The notes: generated by a model from the sequence alone, not told the origin. DNA of 64,000 nucleotides from Clostridium ganghwense (GCF_026735165.1 NZ_JAPQES010000004.1:1-64000); one strand, 5' to 3'. Positions 10,231 to 18,825 are shown, counted from the first letter of the stretch. Numbers and translations: made by a program.

Positions 10231-10722
10231 ATGAAAAAATTTCTATATTTCAATGGTGTTGTTACCATGATTACCGATCTTTATACAGGAGGAAATGTTG
10301 CAAAAATAGGATGTTATAAATTAATGTCTGTGGAAAATGAAGATGGGACTTTAGTAAATTTTGTTGTGGCACCAGCTACTTACTTTGTAGACCATGTAAC
10401 AGTGGTACCAGGTGATAGGGTAACTTCATTCTATGATGCAAATGCACCTGTTCCTCTCATTTTCCCACCACAATATAATGCCATTGTAATGGCAGAAGAT
10501 ACACCATATCAAAATGTGAAAGTAGACTATTTTAATAATGAATTAGTGAGTAGCGATAATACACTGAAATTAAATATTGCACCATCTACTGAGATAATAC
10601 TTGAAAACGACCAAGCCTTTACTCAAAATCCTTCAAACCGATATCTAACTGTTGTATATGGTGCTACCACAAAGAGTATCCCAGCCCAAACCATACCATA
10701 CCAAATTATTGTTATGTGTTAG
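10231..10722 (+). CDS. Unrecognised 163-residue protein
   Basis: I do not recognise the family. The protein is rich in Val, Thr and Tyr with alternating hydrophobic residues, suggesting beta structure. It has no signal peptide or membrane segment and ends IPYQIIVMC. The middle (VAPATYFVDHVTVVPGDRVTSFYDA) could be an OB-like or beta-barrel fold. The binding site is weak (GGGACGG). It stands alone between the gerW terminator and the Cys/Tyr-rich cupin gene; its position next to spore-related genes makes a spore or surface role possible but unproven. Codon use matches the chromosome. Confidence 0.65.
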   Translation: MKKFLYFNGVVTMITDLYTGGNVAKIGCYKLMSVENEDGTLVNFVVAPATYFVDHVTVVPGDRVTSFYDANAPVPLIFPPQYNAIVMAEDTPYQNVKVDYFNNELVSSDNTLKLNIAPSTEIILENDQAFTQNPSNRYLTVVYGATTKSIPAQTIPYQIIVMC

Positions 10723-10797
10723 TTAGATATTATAAAACACCTTATCTAAACATAGAACATATTATATATATTAAAGCCTATGAAAGGAATGAGTAAT

Positions 10798-11370
10798 ATG
10801 TGTAATTTTTACGAAATGTATCCATGTCCTTACTACGTTAACACCCCAATGTATAACCCATACAATATGTATTATGTTTATGGAATGTATCCATGTCCTT
10901 ACTGCATTGACCCACCAATATATAACTCAGACTGTTCGAAACAGTTTACTAAATTGAAGGATTATGGACCAGAACCATTTGTAGTTAATATTGAGAAGGC
11001 TACTAAGCGAAATAATACTTATCGTACCGCTTTATGGACAGGAGACGATTTGCAAGTTACCTTGATGAGCATCAAGCCTGGTGAGGACATAGGTTTAGAG
11101 GTTCATCCCAAAGGTGATCAATTCATACGTATTGAAGAAGGTCAAGGACTTGTTAAAATGGGGGATAGTAAAGATAAGTTGGATTATCAAAGAAAAGTCT
11201 ATGATGATTATGCAATCATGATACCTGCTGGTAAATGGCACAATGTAATCAATACGGGTGATAAACCACTTAAATTGTACGCTATCTATGGGCCACCTGA
11301 ACATCCACGTGGTACGGTTCATGAAACTAAAGCAGATGCAGAAGCTGCTGAAGAAAACTACGGTTACTAA
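10798..11370 (+). CDS. Cupin-domain protein with duplicated YPCPY N-terminal repeat
   Basis: The C-terminal 130 residues are a cupin barrel: LEVHPKGDQFIRIEEGQGLVK supplies the first motif with its His and Glu, and IPAGKWHNVINTGDKPLKLYAIYGPPEHP the second. The N-terminal 45 residues consist of a tandem repeat offset by 23 residues (MYPCPYYVNTPMYN and MYPCPYCIDPPIYN) rich in Cys, Tyr and Pro, like many spore coat and exosporium proteins. The start at 10798 sits 9 bases after AAAGGA. Enzyme activity is uncertain, as related cupins are annotated as isomerases or dioxygenases. A spore-surface role is inferred from composition. Confidence 0.8.
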   Translation: MCNFYEMYPCPYYVNTPMYNPYNMYYVYGMYPCPYCIDPPIYNSDCSKQFTKLKDYGPEPFVVNIEKATKRNNTYRTALWTGDDLQVTLMSIKPGEDIGLEVHPKGDQFIRIEEGQGLVKMGDSKDKLDYQRKVYDDYAIMIPAGKWHNVINTGDKPLKLYAIYGPPEHPRGTVHETKADAEAAEENYGY

Positions 11371-11419
11371 TATCAAAAGGTTTATTTCTTTAAAAATTTT
11401 GATATAATATAAATAAGAA

Positions 11420-11446
11420 ATGCTTAGTGCTACCAACACTAAGCAT
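11420..11446 (+). terminator. Hairpin terminator after the cupin gene
   Basis: ATGCTTAGTG and CACTAAGCAT form a perfect 10-bp stem, followed by ACTCTATTTC. It separates chromosome genes from the rlmD remnants that start at 11460. Confidence 0.7.
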
Positions 11447-11459
11447 ACTCTATTTCAAT

Positions 11460-11495
11460 CTATTTTCTATCTATCTTCACTACAGTTTCCACATG
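11460..11495 (-). pseudogene. Remnant 1 of an rlmD (rumA) 3' end
   Basis: On the minus strand this reads [11 protein letters not shown] then stop, matching the C-terminus of the intact rlmD gene at 39797 (HVETVVKI). The 14 bases CATGTGGAAACTGT are identical in both. No other part of rlmD is present. It is best explained as the displaced 3' end left by an older integration. Confidence 0.7.
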
Positions 11496-11570
11496 CATTA
11501 TTCAGGGCAATAGGAACATATTTTTAAATTGATTTTTTATGTTCCATTCTCAACGCTAAACCATTTTTTC
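11460..11570 (+). repeat. Degenerate direct repeat, copy 1 (partner 12831-12942)
   Basis: About 100 bp including remnant 1 and the following ATTCAGG...TTCTCAACG...CATTTTT blocks recur at 12831-12942 in the same order, with roughly three quarters of bases matching by eye. The two copies flank the AraC-type gene. Confidence 0.6.
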
Positions 11571-11624
11571 TTTGATTTTTTTATTTAAAAACATATGATT
11601 AGTCTTATTACATAATGTCATTAA

Positions 11625-12506
11625 TCAAACTTCCTCAAACGATGAATTCAAAAGATGGTCAGGGAATACTTCTTCAGAAACAAATTCAGTTGTTGGTGTA
11701 TTATGGTCTACTTCCTGAAAATCAGCATTATCAAACCAAATCTGCCCTTTACCGGTTAGCAATACGCCAATATTGATAATGGCTCCGTTCTCTGGGATAT
11801 CCAGTACACAAGAATAATAATTCCATTCAGTTGTTCCGGTAATTGCCCTGCTCTGCATATTATCAAGTTTCAATGTAACACTCAAAGCGTTGTCTATTCT
11901 CATCCATAATCCGCACCACCCCTCCACTTCTTGGGTTTTTACAAAGCCTGAAAAGCGCATTCGTTTTCCAACAAAATTTTTAGCACTAATTTGTTGCATT
12001 ATAGTGCCGTATTCTTCAGTTGAAAATTCATCTGCAACAGAGCAAATTGTAGCTGCCTTTGAACCCATGTGATATATTTTATTGTCAATACTGATCTGGT
12101 ATTTTTCAGGGGCTGTTCCTGTTATAATCCAACCTTTTATTTTATTTTGCTTATTCATATTTATTCCTCCTATAATTAAATCCTTAATGGCTGTTCTGTA
12201 TCTCCCCGGGGGTAATTGATAAACACTTTTAAAAGCTCTCGTGAATGATTCTTGAGATTCAAAGCGGTAGGTTAGTGCAATATCGAGTATAGATGTATTT
12301 GTATTTAGCAAAACTGATGCTGCCTTAGTAAGTCTTCGCTTTCTGACATAATCATATAACGAAATCCCTACTTCTTTTTTAAAAATCCTATGGAAATAGA
12401 ATTTTGAAAATCCTACAACTTTAGAAATTTCATCTAAAGTCAGTTCTTCATGTAAATTCATTTCAATATAATCTAATGCTGCCTGAATTTCTTGAATATG
12501 CGTCAC
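11625..12506 (-). CDS. AraC-family regulator with C-terminal beta-sandwich domain
   Basis: The first 105 residues form the AraC DNA-binding domain (SKVVGFSKFYFHRIFKKEVG and TYRFESQESFTRAFKSVYQLPPGRYR). Unusually the DNA-binding part is N-terminal. The remaining 190 residues (VGKRMRFSGFVKTQEVEGWCG, GKGQIWFDNADFQEV) resemble a carbohydrate-binding-like jelly roll. The GTG at 12506 follows AAGGCGGTGAT. It lies between decayed rlmD ends and flanking direct repeats, so it may be cargo of an older, mostly deleted element. The effector is unknown. Confidence 0.82.
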   Translation of the reverse strand: MTHIQEIQAALDYIEMNLHEELTLDEISKVVGFSKFYFHRIFKKEVGISLYDYVRKRRLTKAASVLLNTNTSILDIALTYRFESQESFTRAFKSVYQLPPGRYRTAIKDLIIGGINMNKQNKIKGWIITGTAPEKYQISIDNKIYHMGSKAATICSVADEFSTEEYGTIMQQISAKNFVGKRMRFSGFVKTQEVEGWCGLWMRIDNALSVTLKLDNMQSRAITGTTEWNYYSCVLDIPENGAIINIGVLLTGKGQIWFDNADFQEVDHNTPTTEFVSEEVFPDHLLNSSFEEV

Positions 12507-12734
12507 TAATATCACCGCCTTGCAATTATTATAGCACTTGTTCAGATTTAACTTTTGATGATTCTTGCCTTCTTCTAAGCCATTAATTTCAGAAGGAACA
12601 AATATATATTATTTATCTGTTATCTATGTACCTTACTTAATTGTTATACTATTGCTTTCTTATGTCCCTGCTCATTCCATCAAGGTGTATTACATGTTTA
12701 TAATATATAAGCGTTTTGATTGATAATTTTAAAA

Positions 12735-12770
12735 GGGCAAAAAACAGCTCTTTTCGTCCGTTTTTTGCCC
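12735..12770. terminator. Strong GC-capped hairpin
   Basis: GGGCAAAAAAC and GTTTTTTGCCC form a perfect 11-bp stem with a 14-base loop. No gene lies within 200 bp on either side; it may be a terminator from a lost gene. The 12507-13368 stretch holds only this hairpin, rlmD remnants, the left att site and an arm-type repeat. Confidence 0.4.
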
Positions 12771-12830
12771 AAACTCATTTTCAAATCATAACATACTGTG
12801 ATTATTATAATCTACCTATTTAGCTTTAAA

Positions 12831-12866
12831 CTATTTTTTCTACAATAAATATACACACTCAACATA
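12831..12866 (-). pseudogene. Remnant 2 of an rlmD 3' end, heavily decayed
   Basis: The minus strand aligns without gaps to remnant 1 over 36 bases ending at the same TAG, reading YVECV in place of HVETV. It is supported mainly by the flanking repeat (12831-12942 against 11460-11570) rather than by its own identity. Confidence 0.4.
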
Positions 12867-12942
12867 CCTATTCAGGTTAATAAAAATATACTTTTAAAAT
12901 TTATTTTTTATATTCCTATTCTCAACGGTAAAGCATTTTTCG
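12831..12942 (+). repeat. Degenerate direct repeat, copy 2 (partner 11460-11570)
   Basis: Shares ATTCAGG, TATTTTTTAT, TTCTCAACG and CATTTTT blocks in the same order with copy 1. See copy 1. Confidence 0.55.
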
Positions 12943-12982
12943 TATGCGTAGTCATATTTAAAAAATCTCAAAACCTAGTCTT

Positions 12983-13030
12983 CTAGCTGTGTTTCCTTTT
13001 AATCTTTACTACGCACTCAATGTGTCCGGT
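12983..13030 (-). pseudogene. Displaced native rlmD 3' end (remnant 3) at the left end of the element
   Basis: Reads TGHIECVVKIKRKHS then stop on the minus strand, equivalent to [17 protein letters not shown] of the current gene. An in-frame stop immediately precedes it. Joining position 39846 of the right junction to this piece across CCGGTTT gives an uninterrupted rlmD C-terminus. It is therefore the original gene end displaced by integration. Confidence 0.85.
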
Positions 13031-13032
13031 TT
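13026..13032. other. Left attachment core (attL)
   Basis: CCGGTTT here is identical to 39846-39852. The chromosome side is the displaced rlmD end and the element side begins ATTTCACC. Arm-type GGGTGGCAAA repeats lie about 140 bp inside. Confidence 0.75.
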
Positions 13033-13170
13033 ATTTCACCTAAATATCTTATTATATTTTACTGTATTTTATAGTATCTTATAATCACTTGAAATATCAA
13101 GGCTTAAAAGAAACTATTTATCTAATTGTATTTTATCATATTTTAAGATATTTAATCATAACTTCCTTGT

Positions 13171-13215
13171 GGGTGGCAAAAGGGTGGCAAAATTGAATTT
13201 TGCCACCCTTTTTAT
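13171..13215. repeat. Integrase arm-type repeats and hairpin at the left end
   Basis: GGGTGGCAAA occurs twice in tandem (13171-13180 and 13182-13191). The second copy is half of a perfect hairpin, GGGTGGCAAAAT-TGA-ATTTTGCCACCC, followed by TTTTT. The same decamer lies at 39761-39770 beside the integrase. They are probably integrase arm sites; the hairpin may also terminate transcription. Confidence 0.6.
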
Positions 13216-13368
13216 TAAAGCTGTTGTTTACAAATATATGAATAAAGCTACTTCATTTTTATTAAAGTATGAATTTTTAATTACAACTAATATTTTTTAT
13301 AAATAATCTTAAATTTTTGTTTGTGATACAATTATCCTTATCTATTTTTTAATGAAGTTTCTCTCAAA

Positions 13369-13587
13369 TTATTTTATACAGAATTTGCACTCTCTAACTT
13401 CTCTATTTTCTAACGACTCTGCTTTTTTTTTTGCATCTTGATATTTTAAATATCCTCCATGCCATTTACCATTGCTTTCTCCAAGGGTACCTTTTCCCGT
13501 TCCTTTACCATTATTGCAAAATCTACATTCTCCTCTATGAATTACAGCTTTCTTGTCTGCTGTCCAGTTTTCATATACATAATACAT
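13369..13587 (-). CDS. Small zinc-ribbon-like protein next to the SIR2 gene
   Basis: A 72-residue basic protein with two cysteine pairs, CRFCNNGKG near residue 21 and CKFC at the C-terminus, plus a GKGTLGESNGKWHGGY middle. The CxxC...CxxC layout suggests one metal-binding site. I do not know its function. It lies 61 bp downstream of the SIR2 gene on the same strand, so co-transcription is likely and it may be an accessory of that defence gene. No clear ribosome binding site directly precedes the ATG at 13587, which is odd for this genome. Confidence 0.7.
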   Translation of the reverse strand: MYYVYENWTADKKAVIHRGECRFCNNGKGTGKGTLGESNGKWHGGYLKYQDAKKKAESLENREVRECKFCIK

Positions 13588-13648
13588 TTTATTCCCATTG
13601 CTCCATCTTCTCCCTAGATTTTATCATAATATCTAATAATATATTTTA

Positions 13649-16600
13649 TTAATTAAATTCATCGTATATATCCTGTAAAAATTTAATTCCTCTAGACAAA
13701 TATAAATTACATATTTGATTTGCTTCCTTTTTATTTCCTCTCGTGTATAATATTCTCACTATATTTCTTACCTCTTCTTTGTTTGTAGGATATATTTCGT
13801 TCTTAATCATATTTAAATAAATTAAAGCGACTTTAGCTGATTCTTTTTCTACGTGTCTTAATAATCCCTTTATAAATCTATATGTTTCATGAGCATATCT
13901 ATAATATTTAATAGATATTAATAACCATTCATATACATTATCATCTAAACTATCTACTAAATTAACCCAATTACATAACTTATATGATAATTTCCTAACT
14001 TCTTCTTTTTCTGAATTATTTTCTAAAATATATATAAGTTTACCCCATAGATCTTTTATTTTTAACTTCATTTCATATTTTATATCTTCATATTTTTCTC
14101 CAGAAACAAAAAATATTATTTCTTCTAATTGTTTTATATTTTCATTATTTATTAGTTTAGTAATTAAACTTGAATTATCCTCTATAGATTCTTCTCCATT
14201 CAAATATGCAATACATATTTGCTGTACTAATCCTCTGTTTATAGATTCTTCATCAAAATTAATGTTTAATGCTCTATCATAATTACCATTACTTTTCATA
14301 AGTTTATATATATCTAAATATAATCTAGTATATCCTATATATCCTATCATTGCAGCATTCCAATACTCTTCTAATGTTTTATCAAAAATTTTATCAAAAT
14401 ACTTAGTTACCCAATCCTTATCTAAATACATTAACTGTGGTAAATACATCCCTAATATAGTTGAAAAATTTAAAGAAGGCTCTTCTTGTTTATTTAGCTT
14501 TAATGTAAATAATTCTTTTATATTACTTTCCCATTTGCTTTTTTCCTTTACATTTTTCAGTTTTGCTATTTTAAGAGAATAAGTAATCAGAGAAATATAA
14601 ATATTTCCTTTAATTGAATTAATTGCATTTTCAACACAATCATCAGATTCATTTTCCTCTTTTTTTACATTATTAAGTATTTGAATTAATATATACTCAG
14701 TTTTTTTCAAAAGCTTATCATTATTAAAATTCTCTGTTTTTAACAAATTGTCATTTATGAATCCTATTAATGAAACTAATGTGTATTTTATATATTCATC
14801 TTTATTGTCTATATTTTCACATAAATTTGTTGATAACTTGTCCAAAAACTCTAGTATTTTTTTTAAATATGAACTTTTATTTGGTATAGCTATATTTTTA
14901 AATGCATTTATAACTGTATATTGATATCTAGTAGGTATACTTAAATATTCATCTAAATCAATAATAAAACTTGAAAAATTATTAATTATATATTTCTCAA
15001 AATTAGATGCTAACCCTTCTACACTTGGTCCTTTCCAAGTTGAAGTTTCTTTAAAATCACTTAAATAATCAGATATTTCTTTACTTGACATTTTTTCAAA
15101 CTCCTCTATCTCTAAAGGACTTATGTACTCAACTGCTTTAAAACCATGTGTACGATAATTTCCTTCTATTGGATCTTCTATTTCAGTTGAATCTATCTTA
15201 TTATATTTATCATATAAATTTATTACTTTTTTATTTTTAGAATTTAATAAAGGACTTAAAAATTCTTTTTTTCTATATGCTATAATTTCTCTCTTAACAT
15301 TCTCTTTATCTTTGTATTCATCAGAAATATAATAATTTTTATTTTCTATCCAATTTATTGCTTTATTTATTTCTTCTTTATTAAATACTTTAGATCTTTC
15401 TTTAAATAATTTGTAAACCTCATATTTAACATACCTATCTTCTAAAGGATTTTGATTCAGATTCCAAAAAATATTTTTTAATTCATCATAGTGATAATTA
15501 ATAATATGTATAGCTAAGTTCCTATATATTAAGTTACTACTAATAATCATTTCTTTTATTTTTTCTTTAATCTCTTTAGGTTCTGAATATTGAAGTACTT
15601 CTCTTAAAAAACTAATTAATTGACTTTTATAAGAATTATTTTCAACATTTTCAATTGCAGCAAATTTATAAATAGGGAAAGCATATTTATCTTCACTTAT
15701 AATATTCTCTATTTTGTTTAAAATTACATTTATTGCATCAATGGGATACAGATTTCCAATTATCTTCTTGTTTCTTTCTAGTATTTTTCCAAACCAATAA
15801 GATTGAATTTTTAAATTAGGATCTAATAAACCATTTAATAAAAGTATCATTAATTCTTTATTCAATATTTTAGGTAAATCATATTTTGATAGTGTACCTT
15901 CTAAAAATCCATCATTCCATTTTGATTTAAGTGCTGTAATTATAAAATCAATGTGTTTTTTCATTATTCTTTCACATGGTAAATTCATAATAATCTCAAT
16001 AATTGTATTATCAGTTCTAAAATTTTCTATTCTATTTTCTTTACAATCTTTAAAATCAATTATTGAATCAACTATGTTTATCAGTAAATCAGTTATATTA
16101 CAATCACTTTTTTTCTTGTTTTTACTTGAGATATTCAATAAAAAATCTAATACATTCCACTTTGGTATACTATAATAACCTTTTTGATTTCTATCTTCTA
16201 AAGGTTGTGGATTTTTATTTGGTAAAAAATATCCTTTTCTGTATAAATACTCAAACCATGGGAAAGGATTATTTGAAGTTGCCAAATTTTCAAAAAATTC
16301 ATTTTCTTGAGGCTTGTCTTCTTTAATAAGCTGAAATATATCCTCTACTTTATTAACATCAAAATTTTCTACTGCTTGTTTTATATACTCAAATGATTTG
16401 GGTAAATAAGTACTTAAACTATTTATTTCTATATTCCATTGATGTATTACTTCATATAATTGGTCATAACCTAACTCATCTTTCGCATATGGTACTAAAT
16501 TAATTCCTAAATGTTTATAATAATATTGCTCATATTCAAAAATATTTTCTTCTCCTTTAAAATAAGGCATTAATGCATAATGTTTAGGTTTTTTTAATCC

Positions 16601-17281
16601 ATTCTCAAAAAATTTAGTTATAACAAAATCTAACACTTCAAATTCTGCTAAACCATACCCTATAAAAAGAACCGTATATTCATTAAAAATTTTACTTAAA
16701 AATTCTGTAAAAATACTCTTATTATATCTTTCGATATACTCATGTACTGTAAAAACTAAAGATTGCCTATCCTTTATACTCCCATGTATATGATACAAAG
16801 TATTTCTGTTTAATTTTTCAGGATGAAAATCTTCTATTCTATATTTAATATTAATTGGTTCAAATTTTTTATCAAAATGTTCATCTGCATTTGTTGTTAT
16901 AAATATTCCTCTTAATTTTAAGATTTCATTATATATATTTCTATTTTTTAATTTTTCTTCATCTTCTTTTAAAGCTTTATTCATTTCTTCATAAAATAGT
17001 TCTTCTAATTTATTTGATTGTAATATACCATAACACATGGTTATAACTTTTTTTTGGTCATTCATATAACTTAAAGTTTCTTTTTCTTTAAAATTAATAC
17101 ATTTCTTATAAAAACATATATCTATTAATTTTCTTGCTAACTGATCCCATCCTAAGCATCCTATTAATCTAGATACACCAGCACCTATAAAAACAGCTAA
17201 TTTATTATCATTTATAGCTTGTATAATTCGTTCTGGAATTTTAGGTATAAGCTGAATTTCATTTTTTATTTCTCCAGACAT
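13649..17281 (-). CDS. Large SIR2-domain protein, probable anti-phage NADase (DSR-like)
   Basis: A 1210-residue protein. Residues 25-260 form a SIR2-like domain: GAGVS (33-37) for NAD binding, TTNAD (129-133), HIHGS (164-168) with the presumed catalytic His, and FIGYGLAEFEVLDF. The remaining 900 residues are long, Lys/Asn/Glu-rich and helical-looking, like the repeat scaffold of defence-associated sirtuins that deplete NAD+ on phage sensing. No Walker A motif is visible, so it differs from SIR2-STAND (Avs) proteins. AGGAGGAGA precedes the ATG. It is the first gene of a short unit with the CxxC protein. Very high A+T and codon use suggest transfer. Confidence 0.8.
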   Translation of the reverse strand: MSGEIKNEIQLIPKIPERIIQAINDNKLAVFIGAGVSRLIGCLGWDQLARKLIDICFYKKCINFKEKETLSYMNDQKKVITMCYGILQSNKLEELFYEEMNKALKEDEEKLKNRNIYNEILKLRGIFITTNADEHFDKKFEPINIKYRIEDFHPEKLNRNTLYHIHGSIKDRQSLVFTVHEYIERYNKSIFTEFLSKIFNEYTVLFIGYGLAEFEVLDFVITKFFENGLKKPKHYALMPYFKGEENIFEYEQYYYKHLGINLVPYAKDELGYDQLYEVIHQWNIEINSLSTYLPKSFEYIKQAVENFDVNKVEDIFQLIKEDKPQENEFFENLATSNNPFPWFEYLYRKGYFLPNKNPQPLEDRNQKGYYSIPKWNVLDFLLNISSKNKKKSDCNITDLLINIVDSIIDFKDCKENRIENFRTDNTIIEIIMNLPCERIMKKHIDFIITALKSKWNDGFLEGTLSKYDLPKILNKELMILLLNGLLDPNLKIQSYWFGKILERNKKIIGNLYPIDAINVILNKIENIISEDKYAFPIYKFAAIENVENNSYKSQLISFLREVLQYSEPKEIKEKIKEMIISSNLIYRNLAIHIINYHYDELKNIFWNLNQNPLEDRYVKYEVYKLFKERSKVFNKEEINKAINWIENKNYYISDEYKDKENVKREIIAYRKKEFLSPLLNSKNKKVINLYDKYNKIDSTEIEDPIEGNYRTHGFKAVEYISPLEIEEFEKMSSKEISDYLSDFKETSTWKGPSVEGLASNFEKYIINNFSSFIIDLDEYLSIPTRYQYTVINAFKNIAIPNKSSYLKKILEFLDKLSTNLCENIDNKDEYIKYTLVSLIGFINDNLLKTENFNNDKLLKKTEYILIQILNNVKKEENESDDCVENAINSIKGNIYISLITYSLKIAKLKNVKEKSKWESNIKELFTLKLNKQEEPSLNFSTILGMYLPQLMYLDKDWVTKYFDKIFDKTLEEYWNAAMIGYIGYTRLYLDIYKLMKSNGNYDRALNINFDEESINRGLVQQICIAYLNGEESIEDNSSLITKLINNENIKQLEEIIFFVSGEKYEDIKYEMKLKIKDLWGKLIYILENNSEKEEVRKLSYKLCNWVNLVDSLDDNVYEWLLISIKYYRYAHETYRFIKGLLRHVEKESAKVALIYLNMIKNEIYPTNKEEVRNIVRILYTRGNKKEANQICNLYLSRGIKFLQDIYDEFN

Positions 17282-17489
17282 AATCTCCTCCTAAATTAAT
17301 CTTATATAATATTTTTCAACTAGATTTTAAAGAAAACCTTATCTATTTATAATATAGTTCACCTCATCTTAACTCAAAAGCATTTCATAAATTTCTAAAA
17401 AATATATTCTTCTATTATAAAATCAGCTATAAATCAGCATAAATATATACTAAATAAACCAAATACAAACATATTATACCATATAAAGT

Positions 17490-18080
17490 TAAGAAGGGCT
17501 GGTGGGTGGGATATGAATTTAATTATTATAGTTCTCCTGGGACAAAACTTGCATGCCCTCTACTTGCTGGAGCTTGTTATGGTTTGTCCCAGGAATACAG
17601 AACTATAATTTCCTATTTGATAGACCATAGAAAACTGCTGCTGGGGTTTGGGGCTGTGCCCCATTTTCAATTATTCCAGCCCAATTTAGTTAAATAACAG
17701 TTTTGCGAATTATGCATGTCCTTTTAAGGCTTGTATATTTCGCAAAACGAGCGGGTTATTTGGCGAAGTTGGGCAGCACCTAGAGGAATACCCTAGATAA
17801 GGACCCCAAAGGAATACTAAAAAAGGGTGGACTTGCCTTGCTGCCCAAAGGTACGGACATGACTTTTTAATGCTTGTACGTGCTATTTAGAGCTGGAAGC
17901 ATGTCAACCCTCGCCCTTGCGCTCTGTCGGGTACCCATAAGAACAATTTGGAGGGCTGTAGAAGTACTTGAGCTGTAGAAGTCTGGAAGTTATGAAAGAC
18001 TTATAGAGTTCTAGTACTACTTAGCAAAACATGAAGTTTGTTGGGTGACAGGGTTTAGCGCCCAAAGACTTACTATATAT
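17490..18080 (+). ncRNA. Large structured non-coding RNA, copy A (ROOL/GOLLD-like in size and setting)
   Basis: About 590 bp without a credible gene, richer in G+C than its surroundings and full of helices. Examples: ATTATAGTTCT...CCTGGGACAAA pairs with TTTGTCCCAGG...AGAACTATAAT (17524-17613), GGGCAGC pairs with GCTGCCC, GGGTGGACTTGC with GCATGTCAACCC, and TTGGGTG with CGCCCAA at the 3' end (18038-18064). GGAATAC recurs three times in loop-like positions. Blocks AGGGCTGGTGGGTGGG, CCTAGAGGAATAC, TTGCCTTGCTGC and CGGGTACC recur in copy B, and GGTACGGA in copy C. A -10-like TATTAT at 17472 suits a start near 17485. The strand is chosen from this promoter and the GGAATAC orientation. Confidence 0.65.
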
Positions 18081-18244
18081 ACTACTAGTAATACTGTATA
18101 TAACATAAATACACTGTACTTCTTATTAATTAAATTTAAAATTATGAATTAATTTATTATTATATATAGCAGCTAAAAATAAACTCCTGATATAATTTAT
18201 TTATATGTCTTTTTTAATTACTGTAAAATTATTATTGTAAGCTA

Positions 18245-18620
18245 TAGCTGCTAACTAAAAACTAAGAGCTGGCTTGCCAGTTCTTAGTTCTACTTTCGCC
18301 CATGGGCGGATTAATTGAAAATGGACATTCTTTATATCTGCCATAGTATAATCTTAAAAACTGTTACATCCTAAAAACAGACGTGAAGCATGTCCATTTT
18401 CTATCCGATTTTTTCTTTTAAGTGAAAGTGGAAAGCTAGTTTATTTTTGAAGGGTTTTTCGTAAAAAATAAACTTGCTTCCGACTTCACGTTTGGCATAG
18501 CCGATTACAAATTAAAAAAGGCTCACGATGAGGTTTTTGCATGGTGAGTGTTTTTTAATTTCCGATTGGAGCTTTAAGGAGCAGAGGTAGGGACACGTCT
18601 GCTCCGTTTTCATATAAAAC
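18245..18620 (+). ncRNA. Second structured block downstream of copy A
   Basis: No gene is visible. It shows successive hairpins: AACTAAGAGCTGG/CCAGTTCTTAGTT, GAAAATGGACAT/GCATGTCCATTTTC with a 60-base insert, a long imperfect stem from GTGAAAGTGGAAAGC to GCTTCCGACTTCAC, GCTCAC/GTGAGT inside AT-rich arms, and GGAGCAGA/TCTGCTCC. The string CCGATT recurs three times between stems. It could be the 3' part of RNA A or a separate RNA; it has no counterpart near copies B and C. From 18081 to 18244 and from 18621 to 18825 the DNA is AT-rich with no gene. Confidence 0.45.
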
Positions 18621-18825
18621 TATACATTTAAAAACAGTACTAAAAAAGAGATTAACACCCACTTAGTACTAGCTCTTTAATATCAATACTTTTACCCATT
18701 TAAGCAAATGTAATATTTCATTCAAAAGTTTACATTCATTTGTTGCAAAATATTTTGTTAATACGACTTAAATGTTTCCTTAATTATTAACCTTTCACCC
18801 TATAATTTTAAAATATTATGTCTTA

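Noticed and set aside
17506-17697. 63-codon open frame inside structured RNA copy A
   Set aside because: No ribosome binding site, odd composition, spans both arms of a long helix, and no equivalent frame in copy B.
17490-18620. Group I or group II intron, or HEARO-type element
   Set aside because: No group II domain V-like end, no GUGYG start, no recognisable group I P/Q/R/S core, and no intron or HNH protein nearby.
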